Shown one piece after another: positions 38,812 to 47,647 of a stretch of 62,402 nucleotides of DNA; within the stretch, counting starts at the first letter, position 1; each line of letters opens with the position of its first letter. The DNA is taken from positions 1 to 62,402 of the forward strand of contig JAPLGN010000014.1 in assembly GCA_026390135.1 (NCBI GenBank), in the 5' to 3' direction. Position numbers and translations under genes: made by a program. Source of the stretch: Campylobacterales bacterium. GTDB taxonomy: Bacteria > Campylobacterota > Campylobacteria > Campylobacterales > Sulfurimonadaceae. The notes beneath the pieces are model-generated. The model ran no database searches. It was not told the origin of the DNA and saw only the letters and a list, made by a program, of their open reading frames with translations.

Positions 38812-40122
38812 TTAAAACAAGTCTCTTGAGAACGAAAAACCAAATACAGCTTTCGTTACAGAGCGATCATAATCAATCAAACTCTCGCCATATCCACTAA
38901 AGAGTTTGACATACCAAAATGTATTTTCTGAATTTAAAAATGGGTAAGACCAGTGGGCATCTATAGCGCCTCTGTTTATTCCCCCTGCCCCGAAGTTATA
39001 ACGAAACAGCGAGCCAAATTCATGTTGTCCGTATAAATACTTTACCTTTACATCACCGTAGCCAAGGTAATTTTGAATGTCAGGATTATCATCACCTTGA
39101 TAGTTTGGTTCATAGTCGCCTGTAGAAGGATTGACAGCGCCATCATAATATCCATCGTATTTTTTCTTTTCAGGAATTCTAGTCCATACCCTAGTCGAAA
39201 GGAAAAGATTATCCCACTGCCATAGACCAGCCAAATACAGACGGTTCCACGAATGGGAACGGTATCCATCCTGAGCATTTGACTCATGTAAAAAACCGAC
39301 TTTTGCAACTTTTAAGCCATAAGTATCATTGATTATGCCAGATAAGGGGACACCAAGAAAAATTTCCGGAGAATAGTTTGTTTCACGAAACGGCGCAGAA
39401 TTACCATAAATCTGCCACCACACTTTTTGGGTGTAGGCAAAATTAAAATATTCATGCCAGCCGAAAAGATTATACGTCAACATTTTTGTTAGACTGATTT
39501 GGAACTCTGCTTCAATATTTTGATCATAATCACTGTAAGCCTCTTTTTCCTGAGGCGTATAATTGTTAACGTGTGTACTTTGTGATATTCGAGGATATTT
39601 ATGTGTCGAATATCCGATGGGCAAAAGATAATTGGTCTCATACGGATGCAGCCCGAAAAAATCACCGCCCAAAATTGAATCAACTAATTTGTGTGTTTCC
39701 GAAGTATTCGTATCCATTTTTCGTAAAATATAAGCATTACCCTCTTTATTGGTTTCAGGATTCATCTGATCCTTTAGACTCTCAAAAAATGTTTTTCTTT
39801 CTTTCTTTTTCTCACTATCCATGGTCAATGTATAACTGTATTCAGATGCTGCCTGCTCAAACCAAAAGGCAGATTTTTGGTAATTTACCTTTACTCCAAG
39901 CCCATTTTGATACATATACGCCAGTCGATAGATAGAAGGTTTTATACCTTTTATCGCCTCATCTTCCAGCAAAGGAAAAGCTTTTTCATACTGCTTTTCA
40001 TTAAAATATTTTTCACTGCTGACATTGTCATCTACCACTAAATCATTTGCCATCACCAAACAAGGGCTGGCAATACACACTATGACTTTAATACACTTAA
40101 TTATCCTATTTTTATACTCCAT
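38812..40122 (-). CDS. pldA: Outer membrane phospholipase A with N-terminal Sel1-like repeat
   Basis: A 436-residue protein: signal peptide (to about residue 25), a Sel1-like repeat (about 40-92; RLAYMYQNGLGVKVNYQKSA), a linker, and an OMPLA barrel (about 150-436). His279, Ser281 and Asn293 in FLHESNAQ...SWNRLY have exactly the spacing of the E. coli catalytic set (142, 144, 156). The protein ends in Phe as barrels do. OMPLA hydrolyses mislocalised phospholipids at the cell surface. The added repeat domain is unusual. Confidence 0.88.
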   Translation of the reverse strand: MEYKNRIIKCIKVIVCIASPCLVMANDLVVDDNVSSEKYFNEKQYEKAFPLLEDEAIKGIKPSIYRLAYMYQNGLGVKVNYQKSAFWFEQAASEYSYTLTMDSEKKKERKTFFESLKDQMNPETNKEGNAYILRKMDTNTSETHKLVDSILGGDFFGLHPYETNYLLPIGYSTHKYPRISQSTHVNNYTPQEKEAYSDYDQNIEAEFQISLTKMLTYNLFGWHEYFNFAYTQKVWWQIYGNSAPFRETNYSPEIFLGVPLSGIINDTYGLKVAKVGFLHESNAQDGYRSHSWNRLYLAGLWQWDNLFLSTRVWTRIPEKKKYDGYYDGAVNPSTGDYEPNYQGDDNPDIQNYLGYGDVKVKYLYGQHEFGSLFRYNFGAGGINRGAIDAHWSYPFLNSENTFWYVKLFSGYGESLIDYDRSVTKAVFGFSFSRDLF

Positions 40123-40257
40123 AGCAGACTCCTTAAGCCCTTTGAGCTATCATACATCATTATTCCAAAAATCCTTTCAAACACTAAATTGTTAAAATAA
40201 GTATATCTGTGCTAAAATTCCAATTCGAAAATTTTAAATAGAAAGTGGGTGATGTGA

Positions 40258-40470
40258 ATGCCTGGAATTATCTTACGCCAAGATGATAACTTTGACGCTG
40301 CTTACCGACGCTTCAAGAAACAAACAGATCGTAATCTTGTTGTTACTGAAGCTCGTGCGCGCCGTAACCATATAACGGAAACGGAAAAACGCAAACAGTT
40401 CAAAATCAGCGCTCGCAAGAAGATGTTAAAACGTCTCTATATGATGCGACGTTACGAATCTCGCCTGTAA
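40258..40470 (+). CDS. rpsU: 30S ribosomal protein S21
   Basis: A 70-residue basic protein starting [20 protein letters not shown], with [12 protein letters not shown] and ending RRYESRL, all typical of bS21. A monocistronic gene, with a perfect 9-bp hairpin two bases after its stop (40473-40493). Confidence 0.96.
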   Translation: MPGIILRQDDNFDAAYRRFKKQTDRNLVVTEARARRNHITETEKRKQFKISARKKMLKRLYMMRRYESRL

Positions 40471-40472
40471 TC

Positions 40473-40493
40473 CCAAAGCGCCCTGCGCTTTGG
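40473..40493 (+). terminator. Perfect hairpin after rpsU
   Basis: CCAAAGCGC (40473-40481), loop CCT, GCGCTTTGG (40485-40493). The stem is strong but no T run follows, so it may act as a Rho-assisted terminator or as a 3' stabilising structure. Confidence 0.6.
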
Positions 40494-40593
40494 CTTACGC
40501 CGTTAAGCTCCTCCTCAATTTTTCCTCTGTAACAAAACCTTTACTAACCCTATGATAAACTTCGTGTAAACATTTCTGCACAAGGCTACATCA

Positions 40594-41757
40594 ATGCTCT
40601 TTAGCGCACCTCTTAAAAATAATTCCAAAAAAATCATGTTGTTGGGTTCAGGCGAACTCGGTAAAGAAGTTGCTATTGAGGCACAACGTTTAGGGATTGA
40701 AGTGGTCGCAGTGGATCGCTATAAACATGCGCCTGCGCATCTAGTTGCGAATCGTTCTTATGTCATTAATATGCAAGACAAAGAAGCGGTATTAAAACTT
40801 ATCCGTAAAGAAAAACCCGATTATATTCTCCCTGAAATCGAGGCAATCAGCATTGATGCCCTTTTCGATGCGGAAGCGGAAGGATTCTGCGTTATCCCTA
40901 ATGCCGAAGCGGTCAGTAAAACAATGAACCGTAAGAACATTCGCCGATTTGCGAGTGAAGAGCTTGGGATACAAACAAGCCGTTATCACTTTGTGAGCAA
41001 CTACGAAGACATGTGTGCAGCAGCGGAAGATGTCGGTTTCCCATGTGTTATCAAACCCGTTATGAGTTCTTCTGGACATGGTCAAAGTATCGCTCGAAGC
41101 CCTTTTGATTTAGAAAACTCGTGGGAAATTGCCAAAGAGGCACGCGGGGATGCAAGTGAACTGATTGTTGAAGAGTTTATCCATTTTGATTATGAGATCA
41201 CCTTGCTCACAGCACGTAACGGGACAGAAACAATCTTTTGTGAACCTATCGGGCATATCCAAAAAGACGGCGACTATATTTTCAGCTGGCAGCCGATGGA
41301 AATGTCGAAAAAAGCACTCAAACGCTCAAAACAAATTGCACAAATCATTACAGACGGATTGGGCGGTCGCGGATTGTTTGGTGTTGAGTTATTTGTAAAA
41401 GGTGATGAGGTCTATTTTAGTGAAGTAAGCCCTCGTCCTCACGATACAGGGTTAGTAACATTGATTACTCAAAGCCAAAGTGAATTTGCTCTGCACGTTC
41501 GCGCAGTGCTTGGACTTCCTCTTGGATTTACCTTTTACGGAGACGGAGCAAGCGCGGCATTTAAATCAACTGTCGAATCGCATGAGCCTCTGATCGAGGT
41601 GGATGATTCCCTTTTTGATAAAAAGAGTTTTGTTCGTGTGTTTGGTAAACCTGAATCTCATGTTGGACGACGAATGGCAGTAGTGCTTGTATTTGACAAA
41701 GTCAAAAAAGCGCTCAAAAAAGCCGAAAAAATGATCAAAAAGATTAAAGACGTATGA
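40594..41757 (+). CDS. purT: Formate-dependent phosphoribosylglycinamide formyltransferase
   Basis: A 387-residue ATP-grasp enzyme that makes formyl-GAR from GAR, formate and ATP, the folate-free route at step three of purine synthesis. Seen: [35 protein letters not shown] in the ATP-grasp, [14 protein letters not shown], and [14 protein letters not shown] full-length member. It overlaps the next gene by four bases. Its presence fits a host using formate. Confidence 0.96.
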   Translation: MLFSAPLKNNSKKIMLLGSGELGKEVAIEAQRLGIEVVAVDRYKHAPAHLVANRSYVINMQDKEAVLKLIRKEKPDYILPEIEAISIDALFDAEAEGFCVIPNAEAVSKTMNRKNIRRFASEELGIQTSRYHFVSNYEDMCAAAEDVGFPCVIKPVMSSSGHGQSIARSPFDLENSWEIAKEARGDASELIVEEFIHFDYEITLLTARNGTETIFCEPIGHIQKDGDYIFSWQPMEMSKKALKRSKQIAQIITDGLGGRGLFGVELFVKGDEVYFSEVSPRPHDTGLVTLITQSQSEFALHVRAVLGLPLGFTFYGDGASAAFKSTVESHEPLIEVDDSLFDKKSFVRVFGKPESHVGRRMAVVLVFDKVKKALKKAEKMIKKIKDV

Positions 41758-42692
41758 AGATAGTATTACTCGATATTCTAACATACGGTGATACCTCGTT
41801 AGCTGGATTTGATGCATTAGGCGAGGTTAGCGCATACTCTACTACTTCTGCCGAAGAGACAATCCAACGAGTGCGTGATGCCGAAGTAATCGTGACCAAT
41901 AAAGTGGTTATCAGTGATGCAGTGATGGAAGCCTCTCCCAATCTCAAGCTCATCTGTGTAGCTGCGACAGGGACAAATAACATCGACCATGAAGCGGCAC
42001 AGCGTCGTGAAATAATTGTCAAAAACGTCGCAGGGTACTCAACCGATGCAGTCGTTCAACATACTTTTAGTATGCTATTTTATCTGCTAGGGCATTCACG
42101 TTATTACGATGAGTACGTCAAAAGCGGTAGCTGGCAAAAAGAAGCAGTATTTACCCATATCGGTCCATCTTTTAGCGAATTACGAGGGAAAACGTGGGGT
42201 ATTATCGGACTGGGTGAAATCGGGCGCAGCGTGGCAAACATTGCAAAGGCATTTGGTGCTAACGTTTGTTATTACTCTACTTCTGGGAAAAATGAGAACA
42301 GCGAGTTTGAAAAAACAACCCTCAGCCGTTTGATCGAAAACAGCGACATCATTTCCATTCATGCACCGTTGAATCCCTCGACAGAAAATCTCATCTCCCA
42401 CTCCGAACTGTTGCAGATGAAAGACGGTGCAGTACTGCTAAATCTTGGTCGTGGTGGAATCGTCGATGAAGATGCGCTATCGGTTATTATCGATGTCAAG
42501 CCGATATATGTAGGCTTGGATGTATTAGTCAAGGAGCCTATGAAAACACCTCATCCGCTTCTACGTGTAAAACACCATGAGCGTCTCTATATCACTCCTC
42601 ATATCGCATGGACGTCCATCGAAGCACGCCAACGACTCATTGCTGCAACGGTTGAGAATATTAAAACATTTTTAGCATCGTCGGTAAAATAA
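41754..42692 (+). CDS. D-2-hydroxyacid dehydrogenase (glycerate/lactate dehydrogenase type)
   Basis: A 312-residue Rossmann enzyme with [17 protein letters not shown], catalytic Arg in [15 protein letters not shown] and His in ITPHIAWTS. The acidic residue that usually selects NAD after the second strand is replaced by YYSTSG, so NADP use is possible. The substrate could be hydroxypyruvate or another 2-oxoacid. It overlaps purT by four bases (ATGA); the tail overlaps the AEC gene by 32 bases. Confidence 0.88.
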   Translation: MKIVLLDILTYGDTSLAGFDALGEVSAYSTTSAEETIQRVRDAEVIVTNKVVISDAVMEASPNLKLICVAATGTNNIDHEAAQRREIIVKNVAGYSTDAVVQHTFSMLFYLLGHSRYYDEYVKSGSWQKEAVFTHIGPSFSELRGKTWGIIGLGEIGRSVANIAKAFGANVCYYSTSGKNENSEFEKTTLSRLIENSDIISIHAPLNPSTENLISHSELLQMKDGAVLLNLGRGGIVDEDALSVIIDVKPIYVGLDVLVKEPMKTPHPLLRVKHHERLYITPHIAWTSIEARQRLIAATVENIKTFLASSVK

Positions 42693-43566
42693 GAGCTATT
42701 CCCAAAAACAACACGGATGTAATGAACACCTGCACCGTCACGGTGCGAGGTGAACAGTTGTAAAGCGAGGCGAGATTGACATTCGCCACCGCTAATGGGA
42801 CAATCAGTTCCAAAAATAAAAGCCCCTTGACCATAGGCGTCATGTCCACCACCCCTAACACACCAAACGCAATGGCGGGTATCAGAATAAATTTTGTCCC
42901 ATTTACCCACGCAGTAAGTCGCATATTGATCTGCGTCAGTTTTATCCCATATAAATAAATACCAAATAATACCAACTGCATCGTCATCGACGCATACGCT
43001 CCCATCATCAGCGTTTTATCCACCGCAATACTAGGATGATATCCTGCTAAATTTAAAGCTATCGCACCCATTGCCGCCCACAAGACGGGAAGTTTGACAA
43101 TGTTCAGCAGTGATTCGCGCACGCTAAACTCTCCGCGTGAGTAATAAAATACCCCAATCGTATAGACGACAAACACATTCACGAGATTAATGAGCGTGAG
43201 ATACGGAACACTAACTTCCCCAAACAGTGCAATCCCTAATGGAATACCTAAATTTCCAGTATTGCCAATGAGAGCTGCAACAGTTGCTATGGAGCGCTCT
43301 TTAGGATCATTAAAAATCATCTTCGACAGAGGAATCATCAATAAAAGAGAAACTAAAGTAATGAGTAAATAAAGAGAAGGAGCAAAGAGTAGCCCGGTAT
43401 CAATAGGACGCTTGAGCAATCCCCAAAAAGTGAGAAAAATTTGTAAAAAATAAACACTAAGAAGCGTGATAGTACGATCATCAATTTTTTCTTTGAACGT
43501 CCATTTGGCACCAAAACCGACAGCAATAAAAAGATAAATACCAAGAATTGAGAATAAAGTTTGCAT
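42661..43566 (-). CDS. AEC-family transporter
   Basis: A 301-residue protein with about ten membrane helices in two similar halves, as in the auxin-efflux-carrier family (SVYFLQIFLTFWGLLKRP, GNTGNLGIPLGIALFGEVSV with the conserved NxGNLGxP motif). Bacterial members carry malate, malonate or other acids. The substrate is not readable; the divergent SdhA-like gene suggests a dicarboxylate, but that is speculation. Confidence 0.83.
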   Translation of the reverse strand: MQTLFSILGIYLFIAVGFGAKWTFKEKIDDRTITLLSVYFLQIFLTFWGLLKRPIDTGLLFAPSLYLLITLVSLLLMIPLSKMIFNDPKERSIATVAALIGNTGNLGIPLGIALFGEVSVPYLTLINLVNVFVVYTIGVFYYSRGEFSVRESLLNIVKLPVLWAAMGAIALNLAGYHPSIAVDKTLMMGAYASMTMQLVLFGIYLYGIKLTQINMRLTAWVNGTKFILIPAIAFGVLGVVDMTPMVKGLLFLELIVPLAVANVNLASLYNCSPRTVTVQVFITSVLFLGIALILPTMLKMF

Positions 43567-43655
43567 ATTATATTTTATCTAAAAATTAGTCAATCTTTTT
43601 GAGTGGGCGCTAAAACCCATTTCGCTACAATCACCCAATTCAAGGAGTCTTTATT

Positions 43656-45257
43656 ATGGCTAAAGTATTAATTATCGGCAGTGGCGGTGCAGGTTTGGTG
43701 AGTGCATTATCTGCGCATGAGTCAGGTGCAGAGGTAATTGTCGTCTCTAAAACACTCCCAACACGATCTCAAACTTCCATGGCACAGGGTGGAATGAATG
43801 CTGTTTTGGGCGGTGATGACACGATTGCAGATCATATCGACGACACACTTCGCTCCAGCGCAGGATTGGGAGATGAAAAACAAATTGCTTTTATGTGCGA
43901 AAATGCCCCAGATGCGGTGCGTTGGTGCAATAGCATGGGTCTTCCGTTTAGCCGTGATGAGTCGGGTGAAATTGCCCGCAGACGTTTGGGCGGGGCAAGC
44001 GCACCTCGCGCGTGCTATGCCCAGGATTATACGGGACTCAAACTTTTGCACACGCTCTACGACCAATGCCTCAAAGCAGGAATTGAGTTTGTAAATGAGC
44101 GATTTTTACTCAACCTTATTGTCGATGAAGAGACTAACCGCGTGTTAGGGGCAACGTTTTTGGACATAGCCACGGGAGAAGTGGAAGAGATTCGTGCCGA
44201 TGCGGTGGTGCTGGCTACGGGTGGATACGGTGCGATTTATGGCAAACACTCGACGAACTCCGTTCAAGCTACGGGAGATGGGTTGGCTGCAGCGATACGA
44301 GCAGGGGCAAAACTTGCAGATTTGGAGTTTATCCAGTTTCATCCTACAGCATTGAAAAACTCTTCTATTTTGATTTCAGAAAGCGCGCGCGGAGCGGGGG
44401 GATATTTGCTAAATCGGAATAAAGAGCGCTTTACCGATGAACTGGCTTCTCGTGATGTCGTTGCCCGTGCGATTCATGAAGAGATGACCAAAAGTGGTGC
44501 AGTGTATCTCGACATCCGCCATTTGGGAGAAGAGTTTATCAATCATGAGCTTCCGCAAGAGCGAAAATTGGCTCAGATTTATGAGGGGATTGATCCCGTG
44601 CATGAACTCATCCCCATCAAACCCTCTGCCCACTACAGCATGGGAGGGATCGAAGTTGATTCGGAGTGCATGAGCAGTGTTAGTGGTTTGTTTGCCGTGG
44701 GCGAATGTGCCAATCACAAAACTCATGGGGCAAATCGGCTAGGAGGTAACTCGCTGTTAGAGCTCGTCGTGTTTGGTCGTCATTGCGGAAAAAATGCGGC
44801 GGAGTTTGGAGCAAAATCTCCCGTTCTTGCGCTTGAAAATCCGCAGTTAGCCAAAGATGCCAATTTTGTCCGTGGCGTAATGTATTTTACGAATCAAATC
44901 GATTTTTACCAAAAACAGGAGATGTTAGCCAATATCTTTTATAACAATGTCGGTTTGGTACGCGAGGATATGGGACTCAAAGCGGTACTGGGGGCGATTC
45001 GCCAAATGCAAAAAGAGTTACCGTTTATGGGTCCGAAGGATAAGTCGAAAGTTTGCAATACGAATTTAGTCGAATTTATCGAGTTTGGAAATAAAGTAGA
45101 ACTGGCAGAGATTATCGTGGTATGTGCTATCAGTCGCAGCGAGAGTCGAGGGGCACATTATAGAGGTGATATTCCTGCACGAAACGATGTTATGTTTGGA
45201 GCTCATACGATTACATGGAGAGAAGGAGGTGTGTTATGCGCAGATTTTATGGAATAA
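43656..45257 (+). CDS. Succinate dehydrogenase/fumarate reductase-like flavoprotein with Gln at the flavin-linking site
   Basis: A 533-residue flavoprotein: dinucleotide loop IIGSGGAGLVSAL (6-18), FHPTAL, RGAGGYLLN, the catalytic-Arg segment SRDVVARAI, AHYSMGGIEVD and GANRLGGNSLLELVVFG. In typical SdhA/FrdA the FAD is joined to a His in TRSHT; here the sequence is TRSQT (Gln39, codon CAA). FAD is thus probably not covalent, as in NadB. No signal peptide is seen. AAGGAG precedes the ATG. It is coupled to the 32-residue ORF and the Fe-S subunit. Fumarate reduction or L-aspartate-type oxidation are alternatives to succinate oxidation. Confidence 0.82.
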   Translation: MAKVLIIGSGGAGLVSALSAHESGAEVIVVSKTLPTRSQTSMAQGGMNAVLGGDDTIADHIDDTLRSSAGLGDEKQIAFMCENAPDAVRWCNSMGLPFSRDESGEIARRRLGGASAPRACYAQDYTGLKLLHTLYDQCLKAGIEFVNERFLLNLIVDEETNRVLGATFLDIATGEVEEIRADAVVLATGGYGAIYGKHSTNSVQATGDGLAAAIRAGAKLADLEFIQFHPTALKNSSILISESARGAGGYLLNRNKERFTDELASRDVVARAIHEEMTKSGAVYLDIRHLGEEFINHELPQERKLAQIYEGIDPVHELIPIKPSAHYSMGGIEVDSECMSSVSGLFAVGECANHKTHGANRLGGNSLLELVVFGRHCGKNAAEFGAKSPVLALENPQLAKDANFVRGVMYFTNQIDFYQKQEMLANIFYNNVGLVREDMGLKAVLGAIRQMQKELPFMGPKDKSKVCNTNLVEFIEFGNKVELAEIIVVCAISRSESRGAHYRGDIPARNDVMFGAHTITWREGGVLCADFME

Positions 45258-45334
45258 ATACCATTATTGAGAATGAAGATAATGATGATTTTTACGACGA
45301 TGATGAAGAAGACGAGAAAGAGTGGTGTGACTGA
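45236..45334 (+). CDS. 32-residue acidic microprotein ORF between SdhA- and SdhB-like genes
   Basis: ATG at 45236 is preceded by GGAGG at eight bases, one of the best ribosome sites in the window. The ORF encodes MRRFYGINTIIENEDN followed by an Asp/Glu-rich tail ending KEWCD. It overlaps the end of the flavoprotein gene by 22 bases, and its TGA overlaps the ATG of the iron-sulphur subunit (ATGA). It could be a tiny subunit, an assembly factor, or a translation-coupling device. It is not a known family to me. Confidence 0.55.
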   Translation: MRRFYGINTIIENEDNDDFYDDDEEDEKEWCD

Positions 45335-46041
45335 TGAATATTTCAATACAACGCAGTAATCAAGAAGAATTTCAAAACTATAACGTTGAGTTAGAGGGCT
45401 TGACGTTACTCACAGTTCTTAATCACATCAAAACAAAAATCGACTCAACACTGACGTATTCCCATGGATGCCGTAGCGGTGTGTGCGGGAGTTGTGCCGT
45501 TCGCGTCAATGGTCGTGAACAACTCATGTGCGAATACAAACCTAACGAGGGTGACAGAATTGAACCCATACGAAATGTGCGTGTTATACGTGATTTAGTC
45601 GTTGACAGCTCTCCTATTGCACGTTTTAATACCATAGCTAGCGCATGGAGCGAAGGGGCTCATGAGGAGAATGTAAGCGAAGAGGAAATGAGTAGCATTC
45701 AGACTCAAAGCGATTGTATCTTGTGTGTATCTTGCTACAGTGCTTGCCCTGTATATGCTGTAAATCCTGATTTTATTGGTCCGTTTGCCCTTACGCGTAT
45801 TTGGCGATATGTAAGTGATGCGCGTGAAATTTCCAGCGATGCAAAAATGGCAGCCATTCAAACCAATGGGATTTGGGACTGTACATTGTGCGGCGAGTGC
45901 GTCCCCGTCTGTCCTCAAAACATTGCTCCTGCACAAGATATACGAATGTTACGTACAAAAAGTGGAATGATGGGATACCAAGATCCCAATATGGCCTCAA
46001 TGTTTGGTGGAAGTTTGGATTTTGGAAGTCCGATGTTTTAA
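45334..46041 (+). CDS. Succinate dehydrogenase/fumarate reductase-like iron-sulphur subunit
   Basis: A 235-residue protein. [2Fe-2S] ligands Cys46, 51, 54 and 66; [4Fe-4S] ligands Cys128, 131, 134 and 138; the third motif is Cys183, 186, 189, 193. In usual SdhB the 186 position is not Cys and the centre is [3Fe-4S]. The extra Cys suggests a second [4Fe-4S], as in archaeal type-E enzymes. No membrane anchor or CCG-domain subunit follows; the next feature is a repeat. How it passes electrons to quinone is unclear. Confidence 0.83.
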   Translation: MNISIQRSNQEEFQNYNVELEGLTLLTVLNHIKTKIDSTLTYSHGCRSGVCGSCAVRVNGREQLMCEYKPNEGDRIEPIRNVRVIRDLVVDSSPIARFNTIASAWSEGAHEENVSEEEMSSIQTQSDCILCVSCYSACPVYAVNPDFIGPFALTRIWRYVSDAREISSDAKMAAIQTNGIWDCTLCGECVPVCPQNIAPAQDIRMLRTKSGMMGYQDPNMASMFGGSLDFGSPMF

Positions 46042-46046
46042 CCCCC

Positions 46047-46122
46047 CGTCATTCCCGCGTAGGCGGGAATCTAGCTAACTAAAACAGCTAAAAGCTGGAT
46101 TCCCGCCTACGCGGGAATGACG
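46047..46122. repeat. Paired dRS3-like repeats forming a 30-bp inverted repeat
   Basis: Two copies of ATTCCC-N8-GGGAAT (46051-46070 and 46099-46118) in opposite orientation. Arms 46047-46076 and 46093-46122 match over 30 bases with one mismatch, around a 16-base spacer. It lies just after the iron-sulphur subunit gene and could also terminate its transcript. Confidence 0.8.
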
Positions 46123-46174
46123 AACGAATTATTTTGTGTTATACTAACTGTTATAAAACAGCTAGGGATATACT

Positions 46175-46672
46175 ATGGCATCAGAACACTCACTCGACAT
46201 CTCCGCAAAAATTGACCTCCAAGCGTTTAAAGACGCGATTGCCCAATCGGAAAAAGAGGTTATCGGCCGTTATGATTTCAAAGGAGTCGCTTATGAAATC
46301 AATTATCGCGAAAAAGAGAAACAACTCGTTCTTGTAGCATCTAGCGATAACAAACTTGACGCACTTAAAGACGTTGTTATCGGTAAACTCATCAAGCGTG
46401 GTCTCTCTTCTAAAGCGCTCGAAGAACTCAAAACCGAAGACGCAAGCGGTGGAAGCCGTAAAGCAACCTATAAAATCGTTGATACCATTGAGTCAAAAGA
46501 AGCAAAAAAAATCATTGCAGAGATTAAAAACCTCAAAACCAAAGCTTCTGCTATCATTGAAGGTGAGTATATTCGCGTAAAATCCAAACAGATTGATGAA
46601 CTTCAAAAAATCATGGCGCACATCAAATCTATGGAGTGGGAAGCACCTCTAGTCTTCGAAAACTTCAGATAA
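46175..46672 (+). CDS. YajQ-family nucleotide/RNA-binding protein
   Basis: A 165-residue protein of the YajQ (UPF0234) family: HSLDISAKIDLQAFKDAI, GRYDFKGVAYEINY, KRGLSSKALEEL, KKIIAEIKNLKTKASA. Two ferredoxin-like subdomains. Homologues bind cyclic-di-GMP or RNA. It precedes an HD-GYP gene by 13 bases, which supports a cyclic-di-GMP link here. Confidence 0.9.
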   Translation: MASEHSLDISAKIDLQAFKDAIAQSEKEVIGRYDFKGVAYEINYREKEKQLVLVASSDNKLDALKDVVIGKLIKRGLSSKALEELKTEDASGGSRKATYKIVDTIESKEAKKIIAEIKNLKTKASAIIEGEYIRVKSKQIDELQKIMAHIKSMEWEAPLVFENFR

Positions 46673-46684
46673 AGGGTCTCGTTC

Positions 46685-47647
46685 ATGAGCGGCAAAACCA
46701 CGCGCTATAAATCAATTGACAAGCGGGTTCTCACCGAGGGTGAGCATCTCAATTTTCAACTCTATATTCCCAATGAGACTAAAAGTGTTATGGGACTATT
46801 TCTTCAAAGTGATTCAGTCATAGATGGTAATAGCAAAGTGCGTTTAAGTGAAGTGGAAAAACTCTATATCAATGAAAAAGATGCCCTGAACTACGAAACT
46901 TACGTCCAGCAGCACATTCAAACTATTGCACGTTCTGAGGATCTTTCTCTTGATGATAAAGCCATAATCGTTTATCAACGTGCCAGTTGTGTTATTGATG
47001 AGATGTTTCGTAACCCTGAGTCACTTGAAACCGCCAAAAATGTCAAACCGGTCGTGGACAGTTTCGTCAATATAATTTTGCATGATGCCAAAGCAGTTGA
47101 ATCGCTTTTGAAAATTACGGCTCATGATTACTATACCCATACCCATTCAATCAATGTAAGTATCTACACTCTGAGCTTGGGCTCATTTTTGGGAATTGAG
47201 GCGGAAGATCTTAAAACACTGGGGATGGCCGCCGTACTCCATGACATCGGAAAAAGTAAAGTCGATTACAATATCATTAACAAAAATGGCAAACTAACCG
47301 AAGTAGAGTTCGATGAGATGAAAACGCATCCTGCAGAGGGGCATACTATAGCATTAAAGCTAGGTATTAGTGACGAGCGGATACTCAGCGGTATTCGTCA
47401 TCATCATGAAAAAATGGATGGCAGAGGATACCCAGATGGAATCAAAGAGGATAAAATCAGTCAGTTTGCCAGAATAATCGGTATCTGTGATGTGTTTGAT
47501 GCTCTTTCGACTAAACGCTCCTATAAAGATCCTATGAGTTCTTTTGAGTCACTGCGTCTTATGAAACAGGAAATGCAAGGTCACTTGGATATGAGCTTAG
47601 TAGATGCGTTTATCAAAATGCTACGAAATAAGGAGAGTCAAAAATGA
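46685..47647 (+). CDS. HD-GYP domain cyclic-di-GMP phosphodiesterase
   Basis: A 320-residue protein. The N-terminal 120 residues are an uncharacterised lead domain. The HD-GYP domain (about 140-315) has YYTHTHSINVSIYT, LHDIGKSKVD, HHHEKMDGRGYPDGI, so both HD and GYP residues are present and the protein is probably an active phosphodiesterase. It overlaps the next gene by four bases. Confidence 0.92.
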   Translation: MSGKTTRYKSIDKRVLTEGEHLNFQLYIPNETKSVMGLFLQSDSVIDGNSKVRLSEVEKLYINEKDALNYETYVQQHIQTIARSEDLSLDDKAIIVYQRASCVIDEMFRNPESLETAKNVKPVVDSFVNIILHDAKAVESLLKITAHDYYTHTHSINVSIYTLSLGSFLGIEAEDLKTLGMAAVLHDIGKSKVDYNIINKNGKLTEVEFDEMKTHPAEGHTIALKLGISDERILSGIRHHHEKMDGRGYPDGIKEDKISQFARIIGICDVFDALSTKRSYKDPMSSFESLRLMKQEMQGHLDMSLVDAFIKMLRNKESQK

